Source: Vibrio aerogenes (GTDB taxonomy: Bacteria; Pseudomonadota; Gammaproteobacteria; Enterobacterales; Vibrionaceae). Taken from it: 64,000 nucleotides of DNA. How positions within the stretch are numbered: position 1 is the first letter of the stretch; each line of letters opens with the position of its first letter. Both the position numbers and the translations under genes were made by a program. Shown piece by piece: positions 56,171 to 64,000 of the stretch. Where the stretch lies: positions 496,001 to 560,000 of the forward strand of contig NZ_AP024861.1 in the NCBI RefSeq assembly GCF_024346755.1, in the 5' to 3' direction. Below the pieces are notes generated by a model. The model made no database searches, was not told where the DNA came from, and saw only the letters and a list, made by a program, of their open reading frames with translations.

Positions 56171-56745
56171 CAACATCACAACTCTTTCTTGCATCAGCCT
56201 CTCCAAGACGAAAAGAATTATTGACTCAACTGGGCTATCAGTTTGAAATCCTTGTTTCTGATATTGAAGAAAAAAGAAAAGAACATGAATCGCCCGAGGC
56301 TTATGTTTCGCGCCTGTCGGTTGAAAAAGCGGATGCTTGTCTGAAACAAACAAAGCTGCCTCAAGCTGTTATCCTGGGGGCCGATACCATTGTGGTTACA
56401 GCCGGAAAAGAAATTCTGGAAAAACCAGATAATTTTGCCCATTCACATCAAATGCTGCGATTGTTATCCGGAAGCTGCCATGAAGTGATGACAGCGATAA
56501 CTGTGATGAATTCACATCATTCGGAAACCATGCTTGTAAAAACGAAAGTCTGGTTCAAAGATTTATCTGAACAGGACATTGAGCAGTACTGGTTATCCGG
56601 AGAACCATGCGACAAAGCCGGCAGTTATGGGATTCAGGGAATTGGTGGAAAATTTGTAACCAGAATTGAAGGAAGTTATCACGCAGTGGTTGGGTTACCT
56701 TTATATGAAGCAGACCTGCTTTTGCATCAGTTTTTATCCGATTAG
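56167..56745 (+). CDS. maf: Maf/YhdE nucleoside triphosphate pyrophosphatase
   Basis: Maf proteins hydrolyse dTTP, UTP and modified pyrimidine triphosphates and limit their use. From the ATG at 56167 the product has 192 residues. It has [19 protein letters not shown] (phosphate-binding SxxRRxxL), ILGADTIVV (catalytic Asp), EKPDN and [20 protein letters not shown], which places it in the YhdE (dTTPase/UTPase) group. It overlaps mreD by four bases and is 18 bases before rng. Confidence 0.93.
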   Translation: MTTSQLFLASASPRRKELLTQLGYQFEILVSDIEEKRKEHESPEAYVSRLSVEKADACLKQTKLPQAVILGADTIVVTAGKEILEKPDNFAHSHQMLRLLSGSCHEVMTAITVMNSHHSETMLVKTKVWFKDLSEQDIEQYWLSGEPCDKAGSYGIQGIGGKFVTRIEGSYHAVVGLPLYEADLLLHQFLSD

Positions 56746-56763
56746 AATAATGAAGGGGCGCTC

Positions 56764-58233
56764 ATGAGTGCTGAGTTGTTGTTAAATGTAACGCCAAGTG
56801 AAACGCGTGTGGCGATGATAGAAGATGGTATCCTGCAGGAAATCCACATTGAGCGTGATGCGAAGCGTGGGATTGTAGGGAATATCTATAAAGGTAAAGT
56901 CAGCCGGATTTTACCTGGAATGCAGGCCGCATTTATCGACATCGGACTTGATAAAGCCGCATTTTTACACGCATCGGATATCGTGCCGCACACCGAGTGT
57001 GTTGCAGAAAATGAAAAACAACAGTTTCAGGTTCGTGATATTTCAGAATTAGTCCGGCAGGGACAGGATATTGTTGTTCAGGTGGTCAAAGATCCTTTGG
57101 GGACCAAAGGCGCTCGTCTGACGACCGATATTACTTTGCCTTCGCGGTATTTGGTTTTTATGCCGGGAGCCAGTCATGTCGGTGTTTCCCAGAGAATTGA
57201 GAGCGAGAAAGAACGGGAGCGTCTGAAAGACATCGTTTCTCATTATTGTGATGAGCTGGGTGGATTTATCATCCGGACTGCAGCCGAAAGTGCCGATGAA
57301 AAAGAGCTTTCTCAGGATGCAGCATTCCTCAAGCGTTTGTGGTCTAAAGTTCTTGAGCGTCGGTCAAGATATAAGACACGAACCAAATTGTACGGGGAAC
57401 CGGGATTATCTCAGCGCATTTTAAGAGATTTTGTTGGAGCCGATCTGACCAAAGTATTAGTTGATTCCCGTCTTGAGTATGAAAATTTAAAAGATTTTAC
57501 TTCTGAATATGTTCCGGAGCTTTTTGATAAGCTGGCTCTCTATGAAGGTGATAAGCCGATTTTCGATATGTACGATATTGAGAACGAAATTCAGCGTTCT
57601 CTGGATCGGAAAGTTAACCTTAAATCAGGTGGTTATCTGATTATCGATCAAACCGAAGCGATGACGACGATTGATATTAATACCGGCGCTTTTGTTGGCA
57701 GAAGAAATCTGGAAGACACTATTTTTAACACCAATATTGAAGCGACACAGGCGATTGCCCGTCAGCTCAGGTTAAGAAACCTTGGGGGGATTATTATCAT
57801 TGATTTCATTGATATGTCTTCAGATGAGCATCGTCAACGTGTGCTGGCTTCACTGGAAATGGCGTTAGCTTCTGACCGGGTCAAAACGAATGTGAATGGC
57901 TTTACTCAGCTTGGTTTGGTCGAAATGACCCGAAAACGGACCCGTGAAAGTATTGAACATGTGCTTTGTTCTATATGTCCGGCCTGTGAAGGTCGTGGTT
58001 ATGTGAAAACTGTTGAGACCGTCTGTTTTGAAATCCTCAGAGAAATTACCCGGGTCAACCGGGCTTATGACTCAGATAAGTTTGTGGTTTATGCTTCTCC
58101 TGCTGTTGCCGAAACCTTACAGGGTGATGAATCTCATGCTTTAGCTGAACTGGAAGTCTTTATTGGTAAGCAAGTCAGGATTCAAACTGAACCTTTGTAT
58201 GTTCAGGAACAATTTGATGTTGTGATGATGTAG
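56764..58233 (+). CDS. rng: Ribonuclease G
   Basis: RNase G is a single-strand endonuclease that matures the 5' end of 16S rRNA and degrades some mRNAs. The 489-residue protein has an S1 domain at about 35-125 (GNIYKGKVSRILPGMQAAFI). The catalytic DNase-I-like part includes MTTIDINTGAFVGRR and IIIIDFIDMSSDEHRQRV, whose Asp residues bind Mg2+. The zinc-link CSICPACEGRGYVKT bridges subunits. It has no C-terminal scaffold, unlike RNase E. Length is equal to E. coli RNase G. Confidence 0.97.
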   Translation: MSAELLLNVTPSETRVAMIEDGILQEIHIERDAKRGIVGNIYKGKVSRILPGMQAAFIDIGLDKAAFLHASDIVPHTECVAENEKQQFQVRDISELVRQGQDIVVQVVKDPLGTKGARLTTDITLPSRYLVFMPGASHVGVSQRIESEKERERLKDIVSHYCDELGGFIIRTAAESADEKELSQDAAFLKRLWSKVLERRSRYKTRTKLYGEPGLSQRILRDFVGADLTKVLVDSRLEYENLKDFTSEYVPELFDKLALYEGDKPIFDMYDIENEIQRSLDRKVNLKSGGYLIIDQTEAMTTIDINTGAFVGRRNLEDTIFNTNIEATQAIARQLRLRNLGGIIIIDFIDMSSDEHRQRVLASLEMALASDRVKTNVNGFTQLGLVEMTRKRTRESIEHVLCSICPACEGRGYVKTVETVCFEILREITRVNRAYDSDKFVVYASPAVAETLQGDESHALAELEVFIGKQVRIQTEPLYVQEQFDVVMM

Positions 58234-58253
58234 TTCGGGGAGCGTTGGACATT

Positions 58254-61200
58254 GTGCGTATCGTTATTTCCCATGTTGTACAATATCTACTGTGGTTGCT
58301 GATTAGCACTTTAGTTTTACTGGCTTTGGTGATAACGGCACTCCGGGTTGTGCTGCCACACATGAATCAGTACCAGGCTTCAATTACTGAATGGATCGAG
58401 CACCAAACAGGGATTGAGACGTCAGTCGATGAAGTTGGGGGAACGTGGAAAAATACCAGTCCGTCTTTGTCTCTTCAGGGAGTAAAGGCACATCTGCCCG
58501 ATGGTTCAGATATATCGCTTCATGTTGACAGTATTGATCTTGAATTTGACTTGTTAAAGTCACTGCTCCAGTGGCAGCCGGTTATCGCTAATCTGAAAAT
58601 TCATAATTTGCGTCTGGATATATCGTCAGTTGATTTAATGGCTCTCTATGATGATGAAGAGCTTGCTCCGGCCGGGACGCATAATAATGACTCCCAGCGC
58701 GAAACTATCCGGTTACTTGATAATGTATTTTTACGGCAGCTTGATGATTTTTCTGTTCTTGACTCTGCAATTCGATACCGGGCGATTTCCGGTGAAGTCC
58801 GGCAGTTAAATATTGAACGTTTGAAATGGCGTAATGACGATCATCGTCATCAGGCCCGTGGAATAGTCAGTATTGCAAACACAGGCATCAACTCTCTCTC
58901 CGTCAGTGCTGATTTCAGAGATTTTGATTCTTTCAGGGATATTTCAGGTCAGTTTTATCTGAGCTCAGACAATATAGAAATCGGGTCCTGGATTACTCAG
59001 TATTCTAAAAAAGAGACCGGAATTAAAGGCGGGCAGCTGAGCTTCAATGCATGGCTGACTTTAAAGCATAATCAGCCAGTCGATGGCTATGTTCAGCTAC
59101 ATCCCTCAACAATTCGGTTATCAGAAGATCAGGATGACCAGCTTCAGTTTGGCAGCGGTGTTTTTAAATTAGTTCCTGATAAAAAAGGCGTTGTTGTTCA
59201 GGCAGAAAATATACGAATTGCCTATGATAAACAGCAATGGCCCGCGCTTAGCTTTTTGCTGGAGTGGCAGCCTTCTGGCTGGAAAATTAATTTGCCGCGA
59301 CTGGATATTGGCGCTATGACCCGGTTTGCCAGGCAGCTTCCTGTCTCTGCTCAGGTCAAAAAAATACTGCATAGCCTGAACCCGCAGGGGCAACTGAATG
59401 ATATCCGTATTGCCGGTACCCCCTCAGACATTCGCTATTCTGCACAATTGACTGATGGTGCAATCTCTCAGTGGTATTTGTTGCCGGAAGCACATCATTT
59501 GCAGGCAAGGATTTCCGGTAACAGCCATAAAGCCGTGATTTCGGCGGATTTGATTGATGAAAAATTGCCATATGGTGATGTTTTTCAGGCACCGCTGCGT
59601 ATTCATCAGGGGCATGTGAATTTAGTCTGGGAGTCTGGTCATGACGGATGGTCTTTGTGGTCGGATAAGGTTGCGGTAGAAACACCGGATTTAAAGGTAC
59701 TTGGTGCATTTAAACTGGATTTTCCGGAAGGGAAAAGTCCGTTTTTGTCATTTTACACTGAAGTTGACCTGGTCAAAGCCGGAGAAGTATGGCGCTATTT
59801 ACCGATCCGCGCGATCAGCGATAATTTGACTGATTATCTGTCTGCCGCATTTCAGGCCGGGCAGGCCAAAACATCAAAATTACTCTGGTATGGTGCTCTG
59901 GACGCTTTTCCTTATGCACATCATAATGGTGTATTTCAGGCGGCCGTTTCTTTAAAAAATGCCCGTTTCAGCTATGACACGGCATGGCCTCCTTTAACTA
60001 ATCTTCAGGCAGATATTCTGTTCCAGAATGAGTCAATGTCTCTGGCGTCTGAACATGCAGAGCTGATGAATGTAAAAGCGCAGCATGTCACAGGCAGAAT
60101 TCCCCGTCTGGTTAGTGACGGACATATTGATATTGAGGTGAAGGCGCAGGCAAAAGGGAATGATGTCCGGGATTTTATGACATCGACACCATTAGTGGAC
60201 ACGGTTGGTGCTGCGCTGACGGCTGTTCAGGTGAGAGGAAATGTTCAATCTGAATTTAAGCTGAAAATTCCGTTTGAAAGTCATCATGATGAGAGAGCAT
60301 GGGGATGGGCCGATTTAAAAAATAATCGTGTTGAAATTCAGTCTCCTTCAATTGATTTACAATCGGTTTCCGGGCGTATTTACTTTGATAATGATGTCCT
60401 GAAAGCACCAAAGTTGCGCGGAAAGCTTCTGGGACAGAAGATCGCATTAGATTTTAATGGTGAGAGTGGTAAAAAGGGTTATAACGTTCACATCAATACC
60501 GGCGGGCTGTGGCAGGTTCGCCCACTGGAAAAGTATCTTGAGAAGAAGTGGATTCAGCCACTTAAAGGTCAGTCTTTGTGGGGGATGGGAATTGACCTCC
60601 AGCTCCATGATATCGGATTCTCTTATCAGATGAATTTGGATGCAGACCTGAAAGCTGTTTCAAGTCAATATCCATATCCTTTAAATAAACCGGCAGGTAA
60701 GGCAGGAAAGGCTATTCTGCAGGTTTCCGGAAATCAGGAAACTATCAGTGCGCGTGTTCAGGTCCCCGGTGGGAAGTTTCAGACTGAAATTGATATAACC
60801 CAAGCGAAACCTGTACTGGATGCGACCTACTGGCTGATTGGTAACGGCAGCTTTAAAGTGAGCCCGGTTGTTGGCAATTCAGTTTTGGTCCGCACAGATC
60901 GTTTCAATTTTGATCAATGGCTTGAACTAACCTCAGCTGAAAAACCTGCTTCTGAGAGACCGTCTTCTGAAAAAACTTCTGCTGATAACCCGCCTGCATC
61001 ATCTTCTGCGATGCCCGACATTCCGGTGCCTGATCATGTGGACTGGAAGGTGAAGGAGCTGACACTGGCTACTCTGGAATGGCATGATGTTGAGTTTCTT
61101 GCCCGAAGAAAAGGCCTGGGATGGCGGATGGATTTATCCAGTCAGGAGGCGACAGGAAAAGCGAATTATATTGAACCCTATGATCTGAGTGTATCACTCG

Positions 61201-62183
61201 ATCAACTGCATCTGTATATTCCTGCTTTAGAAGACAGAACAGATGAGTCCTTGTTTATTGATGAGAGCAGGAAAAACGCCTCAGAAATCACCCGTTTTGA
61301 TCGTCGCTTTCATCAGTTGATGCCAAATCTGACATTGGTGATCGATGACTTTTGGTTTCAGGGTTATAAAGTTGGCCATTTAAATATGGACTTTCAACGA
61401 CAGGGAAAAGTGTTGTCGTGGAAGAAAATTGATATTACCAGCGGAACGAACGAGGTTCATGCGACGGGAGAGTGGTTGCTGGACGGGAACAAGAGTCATA
61501 CCAAACTGGACTTGACTCTGAAAGGCGAGAACAATAGTGATCTGATGGAGCGGTTTGGGATTACTTCAGGTATTCAGAAAGCACCATTTTCGATGACAAG
61601 TCAGGCCGAGTGGGAAGGCGCTCCATGGTCGATGCAGCTGAATACCCTGAAAGGAGAAATCAGCTCTGAATTAGGCAAAGGAACTGTATCAGATGTGAGT
61701 GGTGCGGCTCGTTTACTGGGTATTTTCAGTCTTGATTCCATTATTCGTAAAATGCAGCTGGACTTTAGTGATGTGTTTGATCAGGGAATGGCATTTGATT
61801 CCATTGAAGGCAAAGGAACCATTTCTCAGGGCGTTTTTGTCACGAATAATATCTCAATGGATGCTGTTGCTGGCGATATGCAGATTAAAGGTATTGTGGA
61901 TTTGAATACCCGGATGATTGATGCAGAAGTCCATTTTGTTCCTGATATTACCTCTGGTATTCCGGTTTTGAGTGCGTTTGCTGTTACGCCGCAAACTGCA
62001 TTATATGTTTTGGCGATTACAACGGTGATTTCTCCTGTTGTTGAAGTCTTTACTGAGGTTGATTACTCAGTGAAAGGGCCGATCGATAACCCTGTTGTGA
62101 AAGAAATCTCCAGGCGTAAAGGAGAATTTAAATTACCGGAGAAGTTCCGGAGTAAAGCAAAGAAACAGGAGGCCACCAAATGA
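58254..62183 (+). CDS. yhdP: YhdP, AsmA-like inter-membrane bridge protein
   Basis: YhdP is a very long envelope protein of the AsmA/TamB group, anchored in the inner membrane. It spans the periplasm and helps move phospholipid to the outer membrane. The product has about 1309 residues. The start is uncertain: a TTG at 58245 is only two bases after GGGGAG, while the GTG at 58254 is 11 bases after it; I chose the latter. A membrane helix is at about 10-33, then a long run of beta-strand repeats. The C-terminal AsmA-like core includes DVSGAARLLGIFSLDSIIRK. A low-complexity stretch (about 895-915) is rich in Ser, Glu and Pro. It overlaps the next gene by four bases. Confidence 0.88.
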   Translation: MRIVISHVVQYLLWLLISTLVLLALVITALRVVLPHMNQYQASITEWIEHQTGIETSVDEVGGTWKNTSPSLSLQGVKAHLPDGSDISLHVDSIDLEFDLLKSLLQWQPVIANLKIHNLRLDISSVDLMALYDDEELAPAGTHNNDSQRETIRLLDNVFLRQLDDFSVLDSAIRYRAISGEVRQLNIERLKWRNDDHRHQARGIVSIANTGINSLSVSADFRDFDSFRDISGQFYLSSDNIEIGSWITQYSKKETGIKGGQLSFNAWLTLKHNQPVDGYVQLHPSTIRLSEDQDDQLQFGSGVFKLVPDKKGVVVQAENIRIAYDKQQWPALSFLLEWQPSGWKINLPRLDIGAMTRFARQLPVSAQVKKILHSLNPQGQLNDIRIAGTPSDIRYSAQLTDGAISQWYLLPEAHHLQARISGNSHKAVISADLIDEKLPYGDVFQAPLRIHQGHVNLVWESGHDGWSLWSDKVAVETPDLKVLGAFKLDFPEGKSPFLSFYTEVDLVKAGEVWRYLPIRAISDNLTDYLSAAFQAGQAKTSKLLWYGALDAFPYAHHNGVFQAAVSLKNARFSYDTAWPPLTNLQADILFQNESMSLASEHAELMNVKAQHVTGRIPRLVSDGHIDIEVKAQAKGNDVRDFMTSTPLVDTVGAALTAVQVRGNVQSEFKLKIPFESHHDERAWGWADLKNNRVEIQSPSIDLQSVSGRIYFDNDVLKAPKLRGKLLGQKIALDFNGESGKKGYNVHINTGGLWQVRPLEKYLEKKWIQPLKGQSLWGMGIDLQLHDIGFSYQMNLDADLKAVSSQYPYPLNKPAGKAGKAILQVSGNQETISARVQVPGGKFQTEIDITQAKPVLDATYWLIGNGSFKVSPVVGNSVLVRTDRFNFDQWLELTSAEKPASERPSSEKTSADNPPASSSAMPDIPVPDHVDWKVKELTLATLEWHDVEFLARRKGLGWRMDLSSQEATGKANYIEPYDLSVSLDQLHLYIPALEDRTDESLFIDESRKNASEITRFDRRFHQLMPNLTLVIDDFWFQGYKVGHLNMDFQRQGKVLSWKKIDITSGTNEVHATGEWLLDGNKSHTKLDLTLKGENNSDLMERFGITSGIQKAPFSMTSQAEWEGAPWSMQLNTLKGEISSELGKGTVSDVSGAARLLGIFSLDSIIRKMQLDFSDVFDQGMAFDSIEGKGTISQGVFVTNNISMDAVAGDMQIKGIVDLNTRMIDAEVHFVPDITSGIPVLSAFAVTPQTALYVLAITTVISPVVEVFTEVDYSVKGPIDNPVVKEISRRKGEFKLPEKFRSKAKKQEATK

Positions 62184-63013
62184 GTTGTGTTGGTTTGATT
62201 CAGATGACATCCGTTCCTCAGCCAGAGATCAATATTTCATTGATTGAATCGCAGGTTTCATCCTTGGTATCTCAGGGAGCTCAGTGGATTGTGACACCTG
62301 AAAATGCAATCGTGTTTGGTACAAAACAAGATTATCATACGCATGCAGAGTATCTAAATCAGGGACCAGTTCAGAAATCATTGTCGGATATTGCGCGTCA
62401 ATACTCGGTTTGGCTGGTGGTTGGCAGCTTTCCTGTCCGGACTCAGCATGGTGTGACTACCACTATGCTCGTTTATAACGACTGTGGTGAATTAGCTGCA
62501 TCTTACGATAAACTACATATGTTTGATGTGGATGTTGAAGACAGTCATCGTCGCTACCGGGAGTCTGAAATATTTCATCCCGGAGATCAGATTCGGGTGG
62601 TTTCAACACCATTTGGTGAGCTTGGGTTATCAATTTGTTATGATGTTCGTTTTCCCCATTTATACTCTGCACTACGTCATGCAGGTGCACAGATAATTTT
62701 GGTCCCGGCTGCTTTTACTGCGGTTACCGGGCGGGCTCACTGGGAGGTACTGCTTCGGGCCAGAGCTATTGAGACACAATGCTGGATTGTTGCTGTCAAT
62801 CAAGGTGGCATTCACCCCGGAGGCCGCGAAACCTGGGGCCACTCGATGGTCATTGATCCATGGGGAAATATTGTCGCGGGCTCAGATCAAGCGCCTGAAA
62901 GTTTCGTTACCCAAATTGATCTTGGCTTATTGAATGAAGTAAGGACATCGATGCCGGTTGTTACACATTCAAGATTTGAAAATCATTTTTTACCAAAAAA
63001 GAGCGAATTATGA
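62180..63013 (+). CDS. Nit-type amidase (carbon-nitrogen hydrolase)
   Basis: This 277-residue protein belongs to the Nit branch of nitrilase-like amidases, which hydrolyse deaminated glutathione in metabolite repair. The catalytic triad is visible: Glu in [10 protein letters not shown] (near 42), Lys in [11 protein letters not shown] and Cys in [30 protein letters not shown] follows as usual. Its start overlaps yhdP and its stop overlaps tldD (ATGA), so the string is translationally coupled. The substrate is inferred from the family. Confidence 0.9.
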   Translation: MSCVGLIQMTSVPQPEINISLIESQVSSLVSQGAQWIVTPENAIVFGTKQDYHTHAEYLNQGPVQKSLSDIARQYSVWLVVGSFPVRTQHGVTTTMLVYNDCGELAASYDKLHMFDVDVEDSHRRYRESEIFHPGDQIRVVSTPFGELGLSICYDVRFPHLYSALRHAGAQIILVPAAFTAVTGRAHWEVLLRARAIETQCWIVAVNQGGIHPGGRETWGHSMVIDPWGNIVAGSDQAPESFVTQIDLGLLNEVRTSMPVVTHSRFENHFLPKKSEL

Positions 63014-64000
63014 CCATTAAGCATATAGAGGATGCTTTGCTTCATCCCACCGGATTGACAGAACAGCATCTGGAGCAGACGTTATCAGAAATGATGACAA
63101 GACAAATTGATTATGCAGATATTTATTTCCAGTCCAGCTGGCATGAATCGTTAGTTTTGGAAGATGGTTTGATCAAAGATGGCTCTTTTAATATCGACCG
63201 GGGAGTGGGTGTCCGGGCTGTAGCCGGAGAGAAAACCGGTTTTGCTTATTCAGATCAACTGACTACAGAAGCATTATCTCAGAGTGCCAATGCAGCCCGG
63301 GGTATTGCCAGACAAGGGAAAAATGGTCAGCAAGCCGCATTCTCCCGTCAAGATCATCCGGCCGCTTATGGTGATGTCAATCCGTTAAACAGTTGGGAAA
63401 AAGAGCAAAAAACGGCGTTGTTAAAAGAATTAGATGCTTATATCCGGACAAAAGAGCCATTAGTGCAGGAAGTGAGTATTAGTCTGACTGGTGTCTATGA
63501 ACAAATACTTGTCGCAGCCACTGATGGAACTTATGCCGGAGACGTTCGTCCACTGGTGCGTTTATCGATTAGTGTACTGGCTCAAAGGGGCGATCGGCGT
63601 GAACGTGGCAGCTCTGGTGGTGGTGGAAGGTTTGGATATGACTATTTTCTGTCAGATGAATCCGGAAGCAAAATCGCATACCAGTACGCAGATGAAGCTA
63701 TCCGGCAGGCCATGGTGAATCTGGATGCTATCGATGCACCGGCAGGAACAATGCCTGTTGTTCTGGGTGCTGGCTGGCCTGGTGTTTTGCTTCATGAAGC
63801 GGTCGGACATGGTTTGGAAGGGGATTTTAACCGCAAAGGTTCCTCTGTTTTTTCCGGGAAAATGGGCCAGCAGGTTACATCAAAACTATGTACGATTGTC
63901 GATGATGGCACCTTAAAAGATTTAAGAGGCTCTTTAAACATTGATGATGAAGGTGTGCCCGGACAATATAATGTTTTGATTGAAAATGGACAGCTGAAAG
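63010..64000 (+). CDS. tldD: Metalloprotease TldD, N-terminal part
   Basis: The gene starts at the ATG at 63010 and is still open at the window end, so 330 codons are present of about 480 expected. TldD forms a heterodimer with TldE (PmbA) that cuts unfolded peptides, for example CcdA and microcin precursors. The zinc motif HEAVGH (HExxxH) lies in [34 protein letters not shown] and the N-terminal [20 protein letters not shown] also match. It overlaps the nit gene by four bases. The end lies outside the window. Confidence 0.95.
   Translation, partial: MTIKHIEDALLHPTGLTEQHLEQTLSEMMTRQIDYADIYFQSSWHESLVLEDGLIKDGSFNIDRGVGVRAVAGEKTGFAYSDQLTTEALSQSANAARGIARQGKNGQQAAFSRQDHPAAYGDVNPLNSWEKEQKTALLKELDAYIRTKEPLVQEVSISLTGVYEQILVAATDGTYAGDVRPLVRLSISVLAQRGDRRERGSSGGGGRFGYDYFLSDESGSKIAYQYADEAIRQAMVNLDAIDAPAGTMPVVLGAGWPGVLLHEAVGHGLEGDFNRKGSSVFSGKMGQQVTSKLCTIVDDGTLKDLRGSLNIDDEGVPGQYNVLIENGQLK

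Overview
The window reads as chromosomal DNA of a nitrogen-fixing, formate-metabolising Vibrio (Vibrionaceae). The order in its right half, metH, lysC, pglL, uvrA, galU, qstR, ssb, csrD, mreBCD, maf, rng, yhdP, nit, tldD, is as I remember it from the large chromosome of Vibrio cholerae. The genus is inferred from that order and from protein style; the species is not resolved.

Region 1 (1-20.5 kb) is accessory. It starts inside an MFS transporter gene. A flavodoxin-fold oxidoreductase diverges from a LysR regulator across a clear inverted-repeat operator. Next is a compact nitrogenase operon, nifHDKTY plus one small nif-associated gene, with a sigma-54 promoter, a NifA-type upstream site and an intrinsic terminator. 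An AT-rich patch (8.0-11.9 kb) holds a secreted trypsin-fold protein whose three catalytic residues are all replaced, the tail of a dead LysR gene, and a hipBA toxin-antitoxin pair with twin palindromic operators. A GltR/GtrS-like two-component system and a GtsABCD-like sugar ABC transporter follow, separated by nine 14-bp tandem repeats. A LysR/SDR pair closes the region.

Region 2 (20.5-24.0 kb) is a mobile-element junction. It holds a hairpin-rich repeat block, a short membrane-anchored protein next to an insertion sequence, an IS481-type element with a frameshifted transposase, and an intact IS110/IS1111-type element with subterminal inverted repeats and a structured 3' non-coding end.

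Region 3 (24.0-38.2 kb) is core: nhaP; metH behind a MetJ operator; lysC behind a lysine riboswitch; pglL; uvrA behind a LexA box; galU; qstR; ssb.

Region 4 (38.5-51.4 kb) is an anaerobic formate and hydrogenase-maturation island between ssb and csrD: hydN-fdhF behind a sigma-54 promoter, an fhlA-like activator broken at a run of ten C, fdhD, hupE and hypFCDEAB. No hydrogenase structural gene is present. FdhF has cysteine at the usual selenocysteine position.

Region 5 (51.5-64 kb) is core: csrD, mreBCD, maf, rng, yhdP, nit and the start of tldD. The MSHA pilus genes that lie between csrD/mshH and mreB in V. cholerae are absent. I saw no rRNA or tRNA gene and no CRISPR array.
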